From positions 1-31,377 of the IMG/VR virus record IMGVR_UViG_3300044533_001296: a stretch of DNA of 31,377 nucleotides, one strand, 5' to 3'. Under the pieces are notes generated by a model that made no database searches, was not told where the DNA came from, and saw only the letters and a program-made list of their open reading frames with translations. Below are positions 16,290 through 23,900 of this stretch, one piece after another. A program made the translations under genes and the position numbers. The stretch is from a virus. Every line of letters begins with the position of its first letter. Positions within the stretch are counted from its first letter, which is position 1.

Positions 16290-16297
16290 ATAAATAT
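16290..16297 (-). promoter_or_regulatory. ATATTTAT element before the 79-aa gene
   Basis: It ends 13 nt before the ATG and lies six bases after the T-run of the upstream terminator, again a terminator followed at once by this element. The opposite strand reads TATAAATA. Confidence 0.47.
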
Positions 16298-16302
16298 GTA
16301 AG

Positions 16303-16328
16303 AAAAACGGCCCGCTGTGGGCGAGCCG
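16303..16328 (-). terminator. Rho-independent terminator after the 153-aa gene
   Basis: On the minus strand an eight-base-pair G+C-rich stem (one G-U pair) closes a five-base loop and is followed by five T. It lies about 20 bases after the stop of the 153-aa gene. Confidence 0.85.
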
Positions 16329-16350
16329 ATTGTCTATTATTCTTTTGTGA

Positions 16351-16812
16351 TTATTCTCCTGCGTTTATTAGCTTAAACAAAGTAGTGTAAGCGCCTTCTG
16401 ATTCTACGTTCTCAAAATCTTCTAAAGAGAAAGCTTTGTGCTCTAATTCTCTGTCTTCGTTTAAAAGAGCATTGAACTCGTTTTGAAATTCTACGAACTT
16501 AGGGTTGATGTCCCTTGAAACTATTTTGCCTTCTTCGTCAGTTACAACGTTAATGTGCATTGTAATTGAGATGTTGCCAGCTTCGTCCGCTTCGCCGTGC
16601 TTCTTGATTAACTCTTTCTTTAACTCTTCGCAAGCTTCTTTTTCGGTTACTACCTTTTTACTCAAATCGTTTAACCAGTATTTCGTGGCCATTTTGATCT
16701 TCTCGGAAATAAGTCCCTTTGAGGTAACTTCTCCAGTTTGAGGATTTATAACTCCATTTAATTCAGCTTCAAGACTATAAAATTCGTAAAGCTTAAGGGA
16801 TGTTTTCTGCAT
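16351..16812 (-). CDS. Acidic protein of unknown function, 153 aa
   Basis: I do not recognise this protein. It is soluble and acidic. Residues 1-25 include LYEFYSLEAELNG, then INPQTGEV and a helical KIKMATKYWLNDLSKKV segment, a Lys/Glu helix, a beta stretch (NISITMHINVV), and an acidic helical end. The NGVINPQTGE turn recalls the INIETGE end of the 79-aa neighbour, which may hint at shared origin, but I would not press this. It follows the 78-aa membrane protein by two bases and is followed by a strong terminator, so the two are probably one message. Confidence 0.7.
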   Translation of the reverse strand: MQKTSLKLYEFYSLEAELNGVINPQTGEVTSKGLISEKIKMATKYWLNDLSKKVVTEKEACEELKKELIKKHGEADEAGNISITMHINVVTDEEGKIVSRDINPKFVEFQNEFNALLNEDRELEHKAFSLEDFENVESEGAYTTLFKLINAGE

Positions 16813-16814
16813 TC

Positions 16815-17051
16815 TTACTTAGATTTTTTTGCTGATTTCTTTGCAGGCGCTTTTTTAGCTACTTCTTTTGCTTTTTTGATAGTCTCGTTCTTAGGAGCTA
16901 ATTCAGCGGCTTTCTCAACCACTTCTTTTGCTTCTTCGATTGCTGGAGCTACTGCCTCTTCAACTTGATTAACTACTTTAGAGATTTTTGCTTTGTTTAA
17001 TAGAATAGCAATTGCTACTGCTACTAATACGATGATGATTCCGAATAACAT
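16815..17051 (-). CDS. Small membrane-anchored Lys/Ala-rich protein, 78 aa
   Basis: Residues 2-19 form one clear membrane helix (LFGIIIVLVAVAIAILL). The rest is helical and rich in Ala, Glu and Lys, becoming strongly basic at the end (AKKAPAKKSAKKSK). This is the layout of a membrane-tethered basic tail, able to contact nucleic acid or acidic polymers at the inner membrane; no function is known to me. It is the first gene after the sulfation-type cassette and has two overlapping ATATTTAT elements about 20 nt before its start. Compare the Lys/Ala tail of the 143-aa protein at 13767-14198. Confidence 0.7.
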   Translation of the reverse strand: MLFGIIIVLVAVAIAILLNKAKISKVVNQVEEAVAPAIEEAKEVVEKAAELAPKNETIKKAKEVAKKAPAKKSAKKSK

Positions 17052-17071
17052 AAGTTTTTAAGTTTTTGTTT

Positions 17072-17085
17072 ATAAATATAAATAT
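17072..17085 (-). promoter_or_regulatory. Two overlapping ATATTTAT elements before the 78-aa membrane protein gene
   Basis: The coding strand reads ATATTTATATTTAT, two copies sharing two bases, ending 20 nt before the ATG at 17051. It separates the six-gene cassette from the following genes, so these may be transcribed independently of the cassette. Confidence 0.47.
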
Positions 17086-17109
17086 ACGCTTTTTTTCAAA
17101 AAATCAACT

Positions 17110-17319
17110 CTAGTCCTTTAGACCAAACTTGATCCATTTGTACCAAATTCTTTCGTGTACGTAATATTGTATTGGTTTGTACACTAATTCTGCTACCCCA
17201 AAAGCTGCTCCAATTTTCACAGATCCTGTCACTGCCCACATGATTCCAAATCCTATCAAGGTGCTAACTATTCTATAGCTGATTGTTTTGGCGATGTGCC
17301 TCTTCTTTTGTACCATCAT
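17110..17319 (-). CDS. DUF2061 family small membrane protein, 69 aa
   Basis: The sequence fits DUF2061 along its full length: a basic start, KTISYRIVSTLIGFGIMWAVTGS as first membrane helix, GAAFGVAELVYKPIQYYVHERIW as second, ending shortly after in WYKWIKFG. The 'K-T-I-S-x-R' start and 'Y-Y-x-H-E-R-x-W' end are the family's marks. DUF2061 has no proven function. I recall it lying beside sulfate activation genes (cysC, cysD, cysN) in many marine Bacteroidota, which would fit the sulfotransferase and APS-kinase-like genes upstream; this is memory, not a search result. It overlaps the HAD gene by four bases and closes the cassette. Confidence 0.8.
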   Translation of the reverse strand: MMVQKKRHIAKTISYRIVSTLIGFGIMWAVTGSVKIGAAFGVAELVYKPIQYYVHERIWYKWIKFGLKD

Positions 17320-17657
17320 AAACCTTCGTTCCTTTTTAGATTAATTCCAACAGCTCTATCGACTTCTGGTGCTTGTGGATCTTTATCGTTGATTACGTAT
17401 CTTGTGCCTCTTCCAATTCCCATTACCAATTGATGATAATTAACACCAATTTTTTCTAGTTCTTGTTTTGTAAATAGTTCAAGTTCTGAGGGCCTTGCGG
17501 TTGTAATTACTATATGAGCACCATTATTGTGTTCGTTATTTATTTTATCAATAACGCTAGTAATTGCTTCTGGCGCTACAGTTTCTATCTGATCGAAAGG
17601 TCTGTACTTGATTAGAGTACCATCGATGTCCACAAAATAGGTTGGGTGTTTTATCAT
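17316..17657 (-). CDS. Small HAD-superfamily phosphatase, capsule-biosynthesis type, 113 aa
   Basis: HAD motifs are visible: motif I as FVDIDGTL with D10 and D12, motif II as ITTARP near residues 51-56, and the acidic motif IV as INDKD near 89-93, preceded by GRGTRYV. The small size without cap domain and the 'G-x-x-R-x-x-I-N-D' end resemble HAD proteins found next to nucleotidyltransferases in capsule and lipopolysaccharide clusters. It probably removes phosphate from a sugar phosphate or a nucleotide by-product. In a PAPS pathway a phosphatase could also clear PAP, but that is normally done by the unrelated CysQ fold, so that is a weak guess. Overlaps of four bases on both sides tie it into the cassette. 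Confidence 0.78.
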   Translation of the reverse strand: MIKHPTYFVDIDGTLIKYRPFDQIETVAPEAITSVIDKINNEHNNGAHIVITTARPSELELFTKQELEKIGVNYHQLVMGIGRGTRYVINDKDPQAPEVDRAVGINLKRNEGL

Positions 17658-18058
17658 AACTTACCTTCGGCTTTCATTTGTTCTCTAATCTTGGTTGCAG
17701 ATATATCGCTAATCTCTTGTGGTGGTATGTGCTCTACGATATCGTAACCAACTCCACGGCCAAATTCAACTGAGCATATATCTGGAATAGAGATTACTCT
17801 TAGTTTTCCAGCGGATACTTCCTCTTGCATTTCGTTTGCTATGTTCATCATGATATCGTTGACCGAAAATGGATTCTTTTCGTTTACTTCTACTTCCCTA
17901 ATTGCTACGCAGACTTTACCGCCTTCGTTTATTACCTGTCTAAATAACTCTTTGTGCCCGGTATGAAGTGGCTGCCAACGACCTATAAATAATGACCATT
18001 GACTAGCTTTTTTTTCTAACGAACTCTTAACGTGTAATTTTTTCTCCCACATACTCAT
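17654..18058 (-). CDS. HxGH-motif nucleotidyltransferase (NMNAT/cytidylyltransferase-like), 134 aa
   Basis: The fold is shown by GRWQPLHTGH at 26-35 (HxGH motif) and ISATKIR at 119-125, the second signature of this superfamily. RxNPF in the middle (around 60-65) and the GRFQP-like start recall archaeal-type NMN adenylyltransferases more than sugar cytidylyltransferases. The same superfamily includes ATP sulfurylase (Sat), so an adenylyltransferase that makes APS from ATP and sulfate would complete the cassette, but the protein lacks the extra domains of Sat and the link is inference. Other options are activation of a sugar phosphate or NAD salvage. The gene overlaps the kinase gene by 32 bases, an unusually long overlap for this phage, which hints at a former fusion or a tightly coupled pair. 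Two in-frame ATGs (codons 1 and 3) are possible starts. Confidence 0.75.
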   Translation of the reverse strand: MSMWEKKLHVKSSLEKKASQWSLFIGRWQPLHTGHKELFRQVINEGGKVCVAIREVEVNEKNPFSVNDIMMNIANEMQEEVSAGKLRVISIPDICSVEFGRGVGYDIVEHIPPQEISDISATKIREQMKAEGKL

Positions 18059-18461
18059 ATATTTTTGTTACGCATTCTTCTATTGATATTTTAGAAGTAT
18101 CTAAATGTAACACTTTTTCTTCAATTGGTTGTTCAAAATCTTTTACGTGGAAAGCTTCTCTACCCCTTTCTCCCTCGTAAGTCAAGTAAATCCAAGCTAC
18201 GTTGTTATCCAGATCGTTTAAATAGTCTCTGGCCTCTTTGTAAGGATATACCAAAGAAAGTACTATGTTGTTTCCATGACGATGCAGGTAGTGCGCAATA
18301 TCGCTGGCCCTGTTTAAATTTCTTATTCTGCCCTCTTTACTATAATCCTTGTTGGCGAATAGCTCTCTTAACTCGTCTCCGTCTATGGTGCGAGATGATG
18401 GAAACTGTTTAGCTAGTGTAGTCTTACCACTATGAGGTTGACCAAATAATACTATTATCAT
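18027..18461 (-). CDS. APS-kinase-like P-loop kinase (CysC family), 144 aa
   Basis: Walker A is GQPHSGKTT at 7-15. It is followed by DGDELRELF at 27-35 and RIRNLNRASDIAHYL at 45-59, which match the DGDxxR and R-x-N-x-x-R signatures of adenylylsulfate kinase, and by LVYPYKEARDYL, matching FISPHRxxRD. The short REAFHVKDFEQP stretch replaces the longer RDPKGLYKKA region, so the protein is smaller than typical CysC (about 170-200 aa). CysC makes PAPS, the sulfate donor, from APS and ATP. An adjacent sulfotransferase that needs PAPS makes this the favoured role. An alternative is a kinase of the Campylobacter phosphoramidate pathway, where an APS-kinase homologue acts on a CDP compound. The ATG overlaps the sulfotransferase stop by four bases. 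Confidence 0.78.
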   Translation of the reverse strand: MIIVLFGQPHSGKTTLAKQFPSSRTIDGDELRELFANKDYSKEGRIRNLNRASDIAHYLHRHGNNIVLSLVYPYKEARDYLNDLDNNVAWIYLTYEGERGREAFHVKDFEQPIEEKVLHLDTSKISIEECVTKIYEYVGEKITR

Positions 18462-19276
18462 TTTGTATATCTAAATTGTTGAAAATACCATGGATAGTTA
18501 TTCCAAATCCAATCTGTAACGTCCTTGCCCAAAACCTGTCTAGCTTTTGAGGGAACCGGCGCCAATTTTTTTCTAATTTCGTGATCTCCAAAAACTCCGT
18601 AAACTTCGTCGTCCTCTTTTGTGACTTGTTCAATATTGTCAAAATCGTGTTTGTAATAAGGAATGTCCAAGTATCTATAAATTTTTCCCATTTCAGTTTC
18701 TGGGTACAAACACAAATCTTCGAATTTAACGAATAGCATTTTGGAGTCTATCCCCATTCTAAACACTTCTTGTAGCCTTTCTATTGCCAAACCTACTGGT
18801 TGCGATTGTGCCCAGATGTCTATACGTTTAGGAACTGTAGTGCCGCTCATCTGCGCCCAGTTAAGAATGGACTGCGCTTTATCTGGATTCTTACGGTAAT
18901 TCTTTTCCATCGAACAAAAGACGTCCCTTAAGTCCCTGACCATACAGATGATCTTTGGCTCTTCGTATATGAAGTTCAAAAAATCGTAATGAATTCCCCA
19001 TCCTCTTGATTTGTCTACCACGTACTTTCTATCGGTAATTGCATTGTAGTAAGCATCCATTCCACTGCGGCAAAAAGCTTTGAATCCAGTCTTCATTAAT
19101 TCTGGGTCTTGAGCTTTAAACTCCGGTGAATCTGTGTAATTGCCCCTCGCTGCGAATACTAATTCTAATACGCCACTTGTTGGGGTTGCGTAAATATCTG
19201 AATTTTGGGCTAGTATGTTTTGTAACAACGTACTGCCTGCTCTTGGTAACGAGCTTTGAAAAAATAACCTTTCCAT
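18458..19276 (-). CDS. PAPS-dependent sulfotransferase, 272 aa
   Basis: Both PAPS-binding motifs of the sulfotransferase family are present. The 5'-phosphosulfate loop is SLPRAGSTLLQNIL (P11 to T16), right at the N-terminus. The 3'-phosphate site is MVRDLRDVFCSMEKNYRK, with R114 and S122 eight residues apart as in characterised enzymes. VDKSRGW at 87-93 resembles the region after the first helix in family members, and the end (WIWNNYPWYFQQFRY) is typical of bacterial and cyanobacterial relatives. There is no signal peptide, so it acts in the cytoplasm of the infected cell. Substrate cannot be read from sequence; a glycan made by the neighbouring GT9-like enzyme or a tail-fibre residue are candidates. 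It lies 7 bases after the glycosyltransferase gene. Confidence 0.88.
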   Translation of the reverse strand: MERLFFQSSLPRAGSTLLQNILAQNSDIYATPTSGVLELVFAARGNYTDSPEFKAQDPELMKTGFKAFCRSGMDAYYNAITDRKYVVDKSRGWGIHYDFLNFIYEEPKIICMVRDLRDVFCSMEKNYRKNPDKAQSILNWAQMSGTTVPKRIDIWAQSQPVGLAIERLQEVFRMGIDSKMLFVKFEDLCLYPETEMGKIYRYLDIPYYKHDFDNIEQVTKEDDEVYGVFGDHEIRKKLAPVPSKARQVLGKDVTDWIWNNYPWYFQQFRYTK

Positions 19277-19283
19277 TTATAAC

Positions 19284-20159
19284 TTATTGTTTGTTGATTG
19301 ATTCTATGATCTTGTTGCTATCGAAAATTTCTAATTCGCTGTTGTAAGGAAACTCTAGCAAATCTCCACCTATGTTAAAAGGTTGAAGGAAAGAGTTTCT
19401 TAACTCAGGTTTCTTTGTAAATGGATTGTGAATTAGGTTGTCGTGAATTCCGTATCCAAACACTTCGGGTTTGTTTACTACCCAACATACAGTAGATGGC
19501 ATTCTAAGTGCAGCGGCCATGTGTTGAGCTACGCTGTCCATAAACAATCTTTTTTGACTCAAAGAAACCAATACCACCAAACCTCTAAACGATTCGGTCA
19601 CTCCAAATGTTCCTTCGAAAGAGATCTGATCCTCTCTCTTTATGTGAGCTATATTATATATGTCCTTGAAATGATTGATAACATCCACTACGTTATGGTA
19701 AGGAATGTCTCGTGCCCAAGAGTACTTCATATTGGCATCTCCGCCTCCGTTGGTTTGAATCACCATCAAAGGACGATCAGATACAAATCTGTTTCTAAAG
19801 AAAGAGACTTCTCTGTCTGTCAAAAATACTTGAGGTAATTCGTAGTTGTACTCTAGACCAAACATTTCACACCAGGTTTTAATCAAGTGCTCGTTCTGGT
19901 ATAAGTGCTCTGTTTGTATGTAGGGATCGTGGCCAAAGACTTTGTAGTCCTCTTGACCTTTAATGTACTCCTCGTAGAAGTAGCTAAAGCCTCCAAAATT
20001 GAAGGCTCTATCTACAAAAGGGTTATTAAGGAAAACATCAGAGTATCCTGATATTGTAATTAACTTGGAATCTGGGTATTTTTTCTTTATTGCTTCGCAA
20101 ACTGCCGTGGCCATTACGACCTTGCCAATACCACCATTGATCTGAAATATGATATTCAT
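19284..20159 (-). CDS. GT9-like (heptosyltransferase-family) glycosyltransferase, 291 aa
   Basis: The start IFQINGGIGKVVMATAVCEAIKKKYPDSKL is the N-terminal Rossmann half of GT9 (ADP-heptose:LPS heptosyltransferase type). VIQTNGGGD near residues 143-151 begins the second domain, and MDSVAQHMAAALRMPSTVCW around 218-237 matches the donor-binding D-S-x-x-x-H-x-A-x-A-L-x-x-P motif of this GT-B fold. It is somewhat shorter than the usual 320-350 aa, mostly at the C-terminus. Such enzymes add a sugar, classically heptose, to lipopolysaccharide core; in phages similar genes also serve virion glycosylation or host-surface change. It opens the cassette, starting 51 bases after the 111-aa gene, without a clear ATATTTAT element, so it may be read through from upstream. 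Confidence 0.78.
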   Translation of the reverse strand: MNIIFQINGGIGKVVMATAVCEAIKKKYPDSKLITISGYSDVFLNNPFVDRAFNFGGFSYFYEEYIKGQEDYKVFGHDPYIQTEHLYQNEHLIKTWCEMFGLEYNYELPQVFLTDREVSFFRNRFVSDRPLMVIQTNGGGDANMKYSWARDIPYHNVVDVINHFKDIYNIAHIKREDQISFEGTFGVTESFRGLVVLVSLSQKRLFMDSVAQHMAAALRMPSTVCWVVNKPEVFGYGIHDNLIHNPFTKKPELRNSFLQPFNIGGDLLEFPYNSELEIFDSNKIIESINKQ

Positions 20160-20210
20160 AACGTGAATTTAATAAAACTATTTGAAACCGTATAATTTAT
20201 CTTCTAAGTA

Positions 20211-20546
20211 CTAGAACATATTGATGTCAGCTGTAACGATTTCTGTTACTGTTGTACCTTGAGCTGTAGCAATTGCTTCCAATACTGTAGCATCGTTTGT
20301 ACCCCAATCAGTAATTGTTTCTCCTGATAAGGTAATGTTTGTGTTGAATACTGTGTTGAAGTTTGTAACGCTTCCGCTTTCGTTTAGTACAACTTCTCCG
20401 TAAGATACTTGGAAGTTAACTGAATTTGTACCCAAAACGTAAGGGCGAGCAACTGCAGCGATGTAAGAACCAGTTACTGTAGTTTGAGTAAATGGATCCG
20501 CTTGATGAACGATTGAAGCCACTGGGCTAATTTTACCTAAGATCAT
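20211..20546 (-). CDS. Small protein of unknown function, paralogue A, 111 aa
   Basis: This protein and its neighbour at 20565-20906 are clear paralogues. Shared positions include the start M-[LI]-L-G-K-[LI]-S-P-V-A, a G-x-Y strand near residue 27, Y-V-[IL]-G near 38, a WGT(D/N)D turn near 81, and a G-T-T-[VI]-T-E-[IV]-[VI]-T end. It looks beta-rich with one C-terminal helix and has no membrane segment. Position after the fibre genes suggests a virion accessory such as a small tail or fibre-linked protein. I know no described family. This copy has no acidic patches comparable to its neighbour and ends in DINMF. Confidence 0.68.
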   Translation of the reverse strand: MILGKISPVASIVHQADPFTQTTVTGSYIAAVARPYVLGTNSVNFQVSYGEVVLNESGSVTNFNTVFNTNITLSGETITDWGTNDATVLEAIATAQGTTVTEIVTADINMF

Positions 20547-20564
20547 ATTGTTTGTTTTTTAATA

Positions 20565-20906
20565 TTAATAGTGATGATGTAAGTCTACTGTGATAACCTC
20601 TGTGATTGTTGTTCCCAATTTCTCGGCAACTTTGTGTAGAACGAATTCGTCGTCTGTTCCCCAGCCTGATAAATCTTCGGCGGTAGATAACTCGATTTTG
20701 TCTCTCATGATGATATCGAAGTGATTTGCTACACCATTTTCATCGTATTCTAAGTTTCCGAACCTTAATTCGAATTCTATTTTTGGCACGCCGATTACGT
20801 ATCTTTCAGCTTTAACTGTCATGTATTCACCAGTTACAGTTTCTGTTTGAAACGCACTAACGTGGTATGTTTTTGTTGCCACTGGGCTTAATTTACCTAA
20901 AAGCAT
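20565..20906 (-). CDS. Small protein of unknown function, paralogue B, 113 aa
   Basis: Paralogue of the 111-aa protein that follows it, with the same length and order of conserved turns. It is more charged (VKAERYVIGVPKIEFELRFG near residues 31-50) and ends in a His-rich tail, LHHHY. The pair probably arose by tandem duplication and then drifted. The gene starts 29 nt after the 1130-aa fibre gene, with an ATATTTATA element 21 nt before its ATG that touches the fibre stop codon. A fibre-associated structural role is possible from position only. Confidence 0.7.
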   Translation of the reverse strand: MLLGKLSPVATKTYHVSAFQTETVTGEYMTVKAERYVIGVPKIEFELRFGNLEYDENGVANHFDIIMRDKIELSTAEDLSGWGTDDEFVLHKVAEKLGTTITEVITVDLHHHY

Positions 20907-20927
20907 ATTTTTTGTTTGTTTGTATCT

Positions 20928-20935
20928 ATAAATAT
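20928..20935 (-). promoter_or_regulatory. ATATTTAT element before paralogue B
   Basis: It ends 21 nt before the ATG at 20906 and overlaps the last base of the fibre stop codon. The opposite strand reads TATAAATA. If it is a promoter, it would serve the two paralogues and possibly the whole cassette that follows. Confidence 0.45.
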
Positions 20936-23900
20936 TATACTAGATTGTTCCTTTTTAGAATTGCTTCTGTTACTTCTAGTCTCTCCTTTAATTCTTTAAG
21001 TGCATTTACGTAAGAAGCGTATAGAGCGTCTTTTTCGAATTGCAGAATTGGATCGCCTTCAATCTCTCCTCCCACATTTCCTTCTGCGTCTATCTTATCA
21101 ATTAGATGGTGCGTAATAATTTCAGGTAAAATTTGACAGACTTGTTGCGCTATAAATCCGTACCTTCTATGGTTAGCGCAATCGCCATTGAATATGAATG
21201 AGACAGGATCTAATTGTGTTAGTTTATCAAGATTGTAAGTAAGTGGACATATCGAGTGTTTCATTCTGCAATCAGAAGTACCGCCGGATACATTACAGAT
21301 GTTGTTTGCGTAGAGATAGCAAGCAGACGCTGCAATAACGCCACATCCAAAAGCAGCTGAAAATTGTCCACATGTTGCATTAGAATATCCACCTCCAATA
21401 AAACTATAGCCACTGCAAGTAGAATTATTTGAACCGCCTGCTACTGCAGAATAACTACCTAGAGCTGCATTACCGCCAGCTCCACCACCACCGCCTAAAG
21501 CAACAGTTCTGTATCCGGAAGCTGTACCACCACCAATAGCTACGGAAGAACAACCTGAAGCATTAGCGCGGCATCCTCCTGCAACTGAGAAGGCTCCTGA
21601 TGCTGTAACAAATTGGCCTCCTACTACTACTGCGTGGGCTCCTGATACTAGATTAGATGCCCCGCCTCCTATAAACGAACGACCTCCACTAGACACATTA
21701 GACTCACCTCCAACTATTGTTGATAGGTATCCACTAGCGCTATTGCCGTATCCTCCTCCTATGAAAGTCCAGCCAATTGAAGCGTTGTTACTTAATCCTC
21801 CCACTACAACAGCACAAGCGGCTCCTGCAGTATTGCCTTGTCCTCCTACTGCTATTGAACGAGTTCCAGTAGCGCAATTTGATAAACCGCCTCCAACGAA
21901 ACCGCCTGTTCCAGTAGAGCAATTTGATTGTCCTCCTGATACGGTTGCATATTCTCCAGTTGTACTGTTAGCTCTACCACCTCCCACTGTTGATTTGTAC
22001 CCAGATACTGAGTTGGATACGCCTCCACCTATAGTTCCAAAGTAGTTTGCGCTGACTGTATTAGTTTCTCCTCCGCCTATAAAGTGATTTCTTCCTAATG
22101 TAATTCTATTGCAAGTTCCTCCACCGACTGTACTGTAATTCGAACAGGCGCAGTTAACAACTCCTCCTCCTACTACTGAATTAGCTCCAGTGGCTTTATT
22201 GGTGTCTCCGCCTCCAACAAAACTAAATGCTCCTGATCCTGTATTATTCGTTCCGCCTCCTACAAATGCGCAGCAAGTACTAGCTATGTTTCTATAACCA
22301 CCTGCTACGGTAGCTGAGTCTGCAGTAGCAAAATTATATCGACCTCCACCTATAGTAGAGTAGTAAGCACTTACAGTATTATTTGTTCCACCCGCAATTG
22401 TATTACCATAATTTCCAATAATGCAGTTTGCATTACCTCCACCAATTACTCCATAAGCTGCAGCATTTCCTACTGTATTGCAAATTAAATTATTAGAACC
22501 GCCTGCAATAATTGCTCTTTGTCCTGTACAGATACAGTTTTGTGTGCCGCCTGCAATTGTTGATGCACATGTATTTACGTAGTTTAAAGCACCGCCTCCA
22601 ACAAAACTAAATGCTCCTGATCCTGTATTTAAGTTGCCGCCTACTACTGCAGAACAATCTCCTGATGCTAGGTTAGCGCAACCTCCTCCTACAATGGATG
22701 CACCTCCAGACGCTATATTTGCTCTACCAGAAAAAACACCAGATCTTGCGTTACTCGCTACGTTACTATATCCACCACCTACTGTAGCCATATAGCCACT
22801 GGCTGTGTTGTTGTATCCTCCTATAATTGCGGCCCATCCTATTCCACACACGGTATTAGTATCGCCTCCTGCTATTACTCCTCTACCGTATACACCGCTT
22901 ATAGAGTTAGAGATACCACCGCCTATAGTAGATAAAGCTGCTGTTATTCTATGACTTTGTCCTCCACCTATAAATGATCCTGTTCCTGCTGGGCAAATGC
23001 AACTACTACTACCTCCTACTATTACTGAGCATGTAGCTGATATAGAATTAAAAGTACCTCCTGCTATTGTTGACCAAGCTCCTGATGCTGTATTCCTATC
23101 TCCACCGCCTACTGCTGAAAGAACTCCGGATGCTGTATTTAAACAGCCACCTACTACTACTGAATAATCGCAAGACGACAAATTCTGTACTCCTCCGCCT
23201 ATGAAACTAAATATGCCTGACCCAGTATTGAAAAATCCTCCTACGACTACCGCTCTACAAGCTCCAGTAGTAGTGTTATTTTTACTACCGTTTCCTATAA
23301 AAGATGCGTATCCTGAAGTTGTATTACAGTTACCTCCTGCTACGGTAGAATATTTACCACTTGCGCTGTTGTTGTATCCGTTTAATACTGTTGTATAAAA
23401 ATTGGTTGAGGTAGTGTTGCTATTACCTGCAACTATAGCAGAGAAAGCTACGCTCGCATTGTTTGAGCAACCACCACCAATAAAGTTAAAATTTTGAGAA
23501 GAGGTATTAAATAAACCACCGACTATAGAAGAGTAGTTTGCGGTTAACGCATTACAAGATCCTCCAACAAATTGTCCCTGTAAGTTGATAGAACCAGTAA
23601 CATTTACAGAACCGGTCATGGTCTGTGTATTTTCCGTAGAGTTTCCAAAAAGATTAGAACCGCTTGAGTAAACAATGCTAGAAGTAACAGTTTGAACCAC
23701 CAAAGTTTGAGCTGTGATAGTAGAAGAGACAACTAGAGAACCGGTAATTGATTGATCTGCTCTAAAGCTGTTCGATCCTGTAGTAGCGTAAGTAGCAATA
23801 ACGTTCAATAAGCTTGCCGAAATCTGTTGTTGACTAGAAGAGATCTCTTGTATAGAAGAGCTATTTGCAGTAATTCTTGTAGAAGCCGATCCAGAGAACG

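Noticed and set aside
17654-18461. Reading the kinase plus nucleotidyltransferase as a NadR-like NAD salvage pair
   Set aside because: The kinase carries the DGDxxR and R-x-N-x-x-R signatures of APS kinase rather than ribosylnicotinamide kinase features; kept only as an alternative for the nucleotidyltransferase.
18430-18642. Minus-strand 70-residue frame overlapping the sulfotransferase gene, and the plus-strand frame at 18125-18412
   Set aside because: Both are shadows of the well-supported sulfotransferase and kinase genes in other frames.
21743-22045. Plus-strand Pro-rich open frame opposite the 1130-aa fibre, and similar ones at 23201-23398, 26607-26900, 29746-30099 and 30229-30447
   Set aside because: They are the antisense reading of the Gly-rich beta-roll repeats (GGC/GGA read backwards gives Pro codons) and have no start context or partner genes on that strand.
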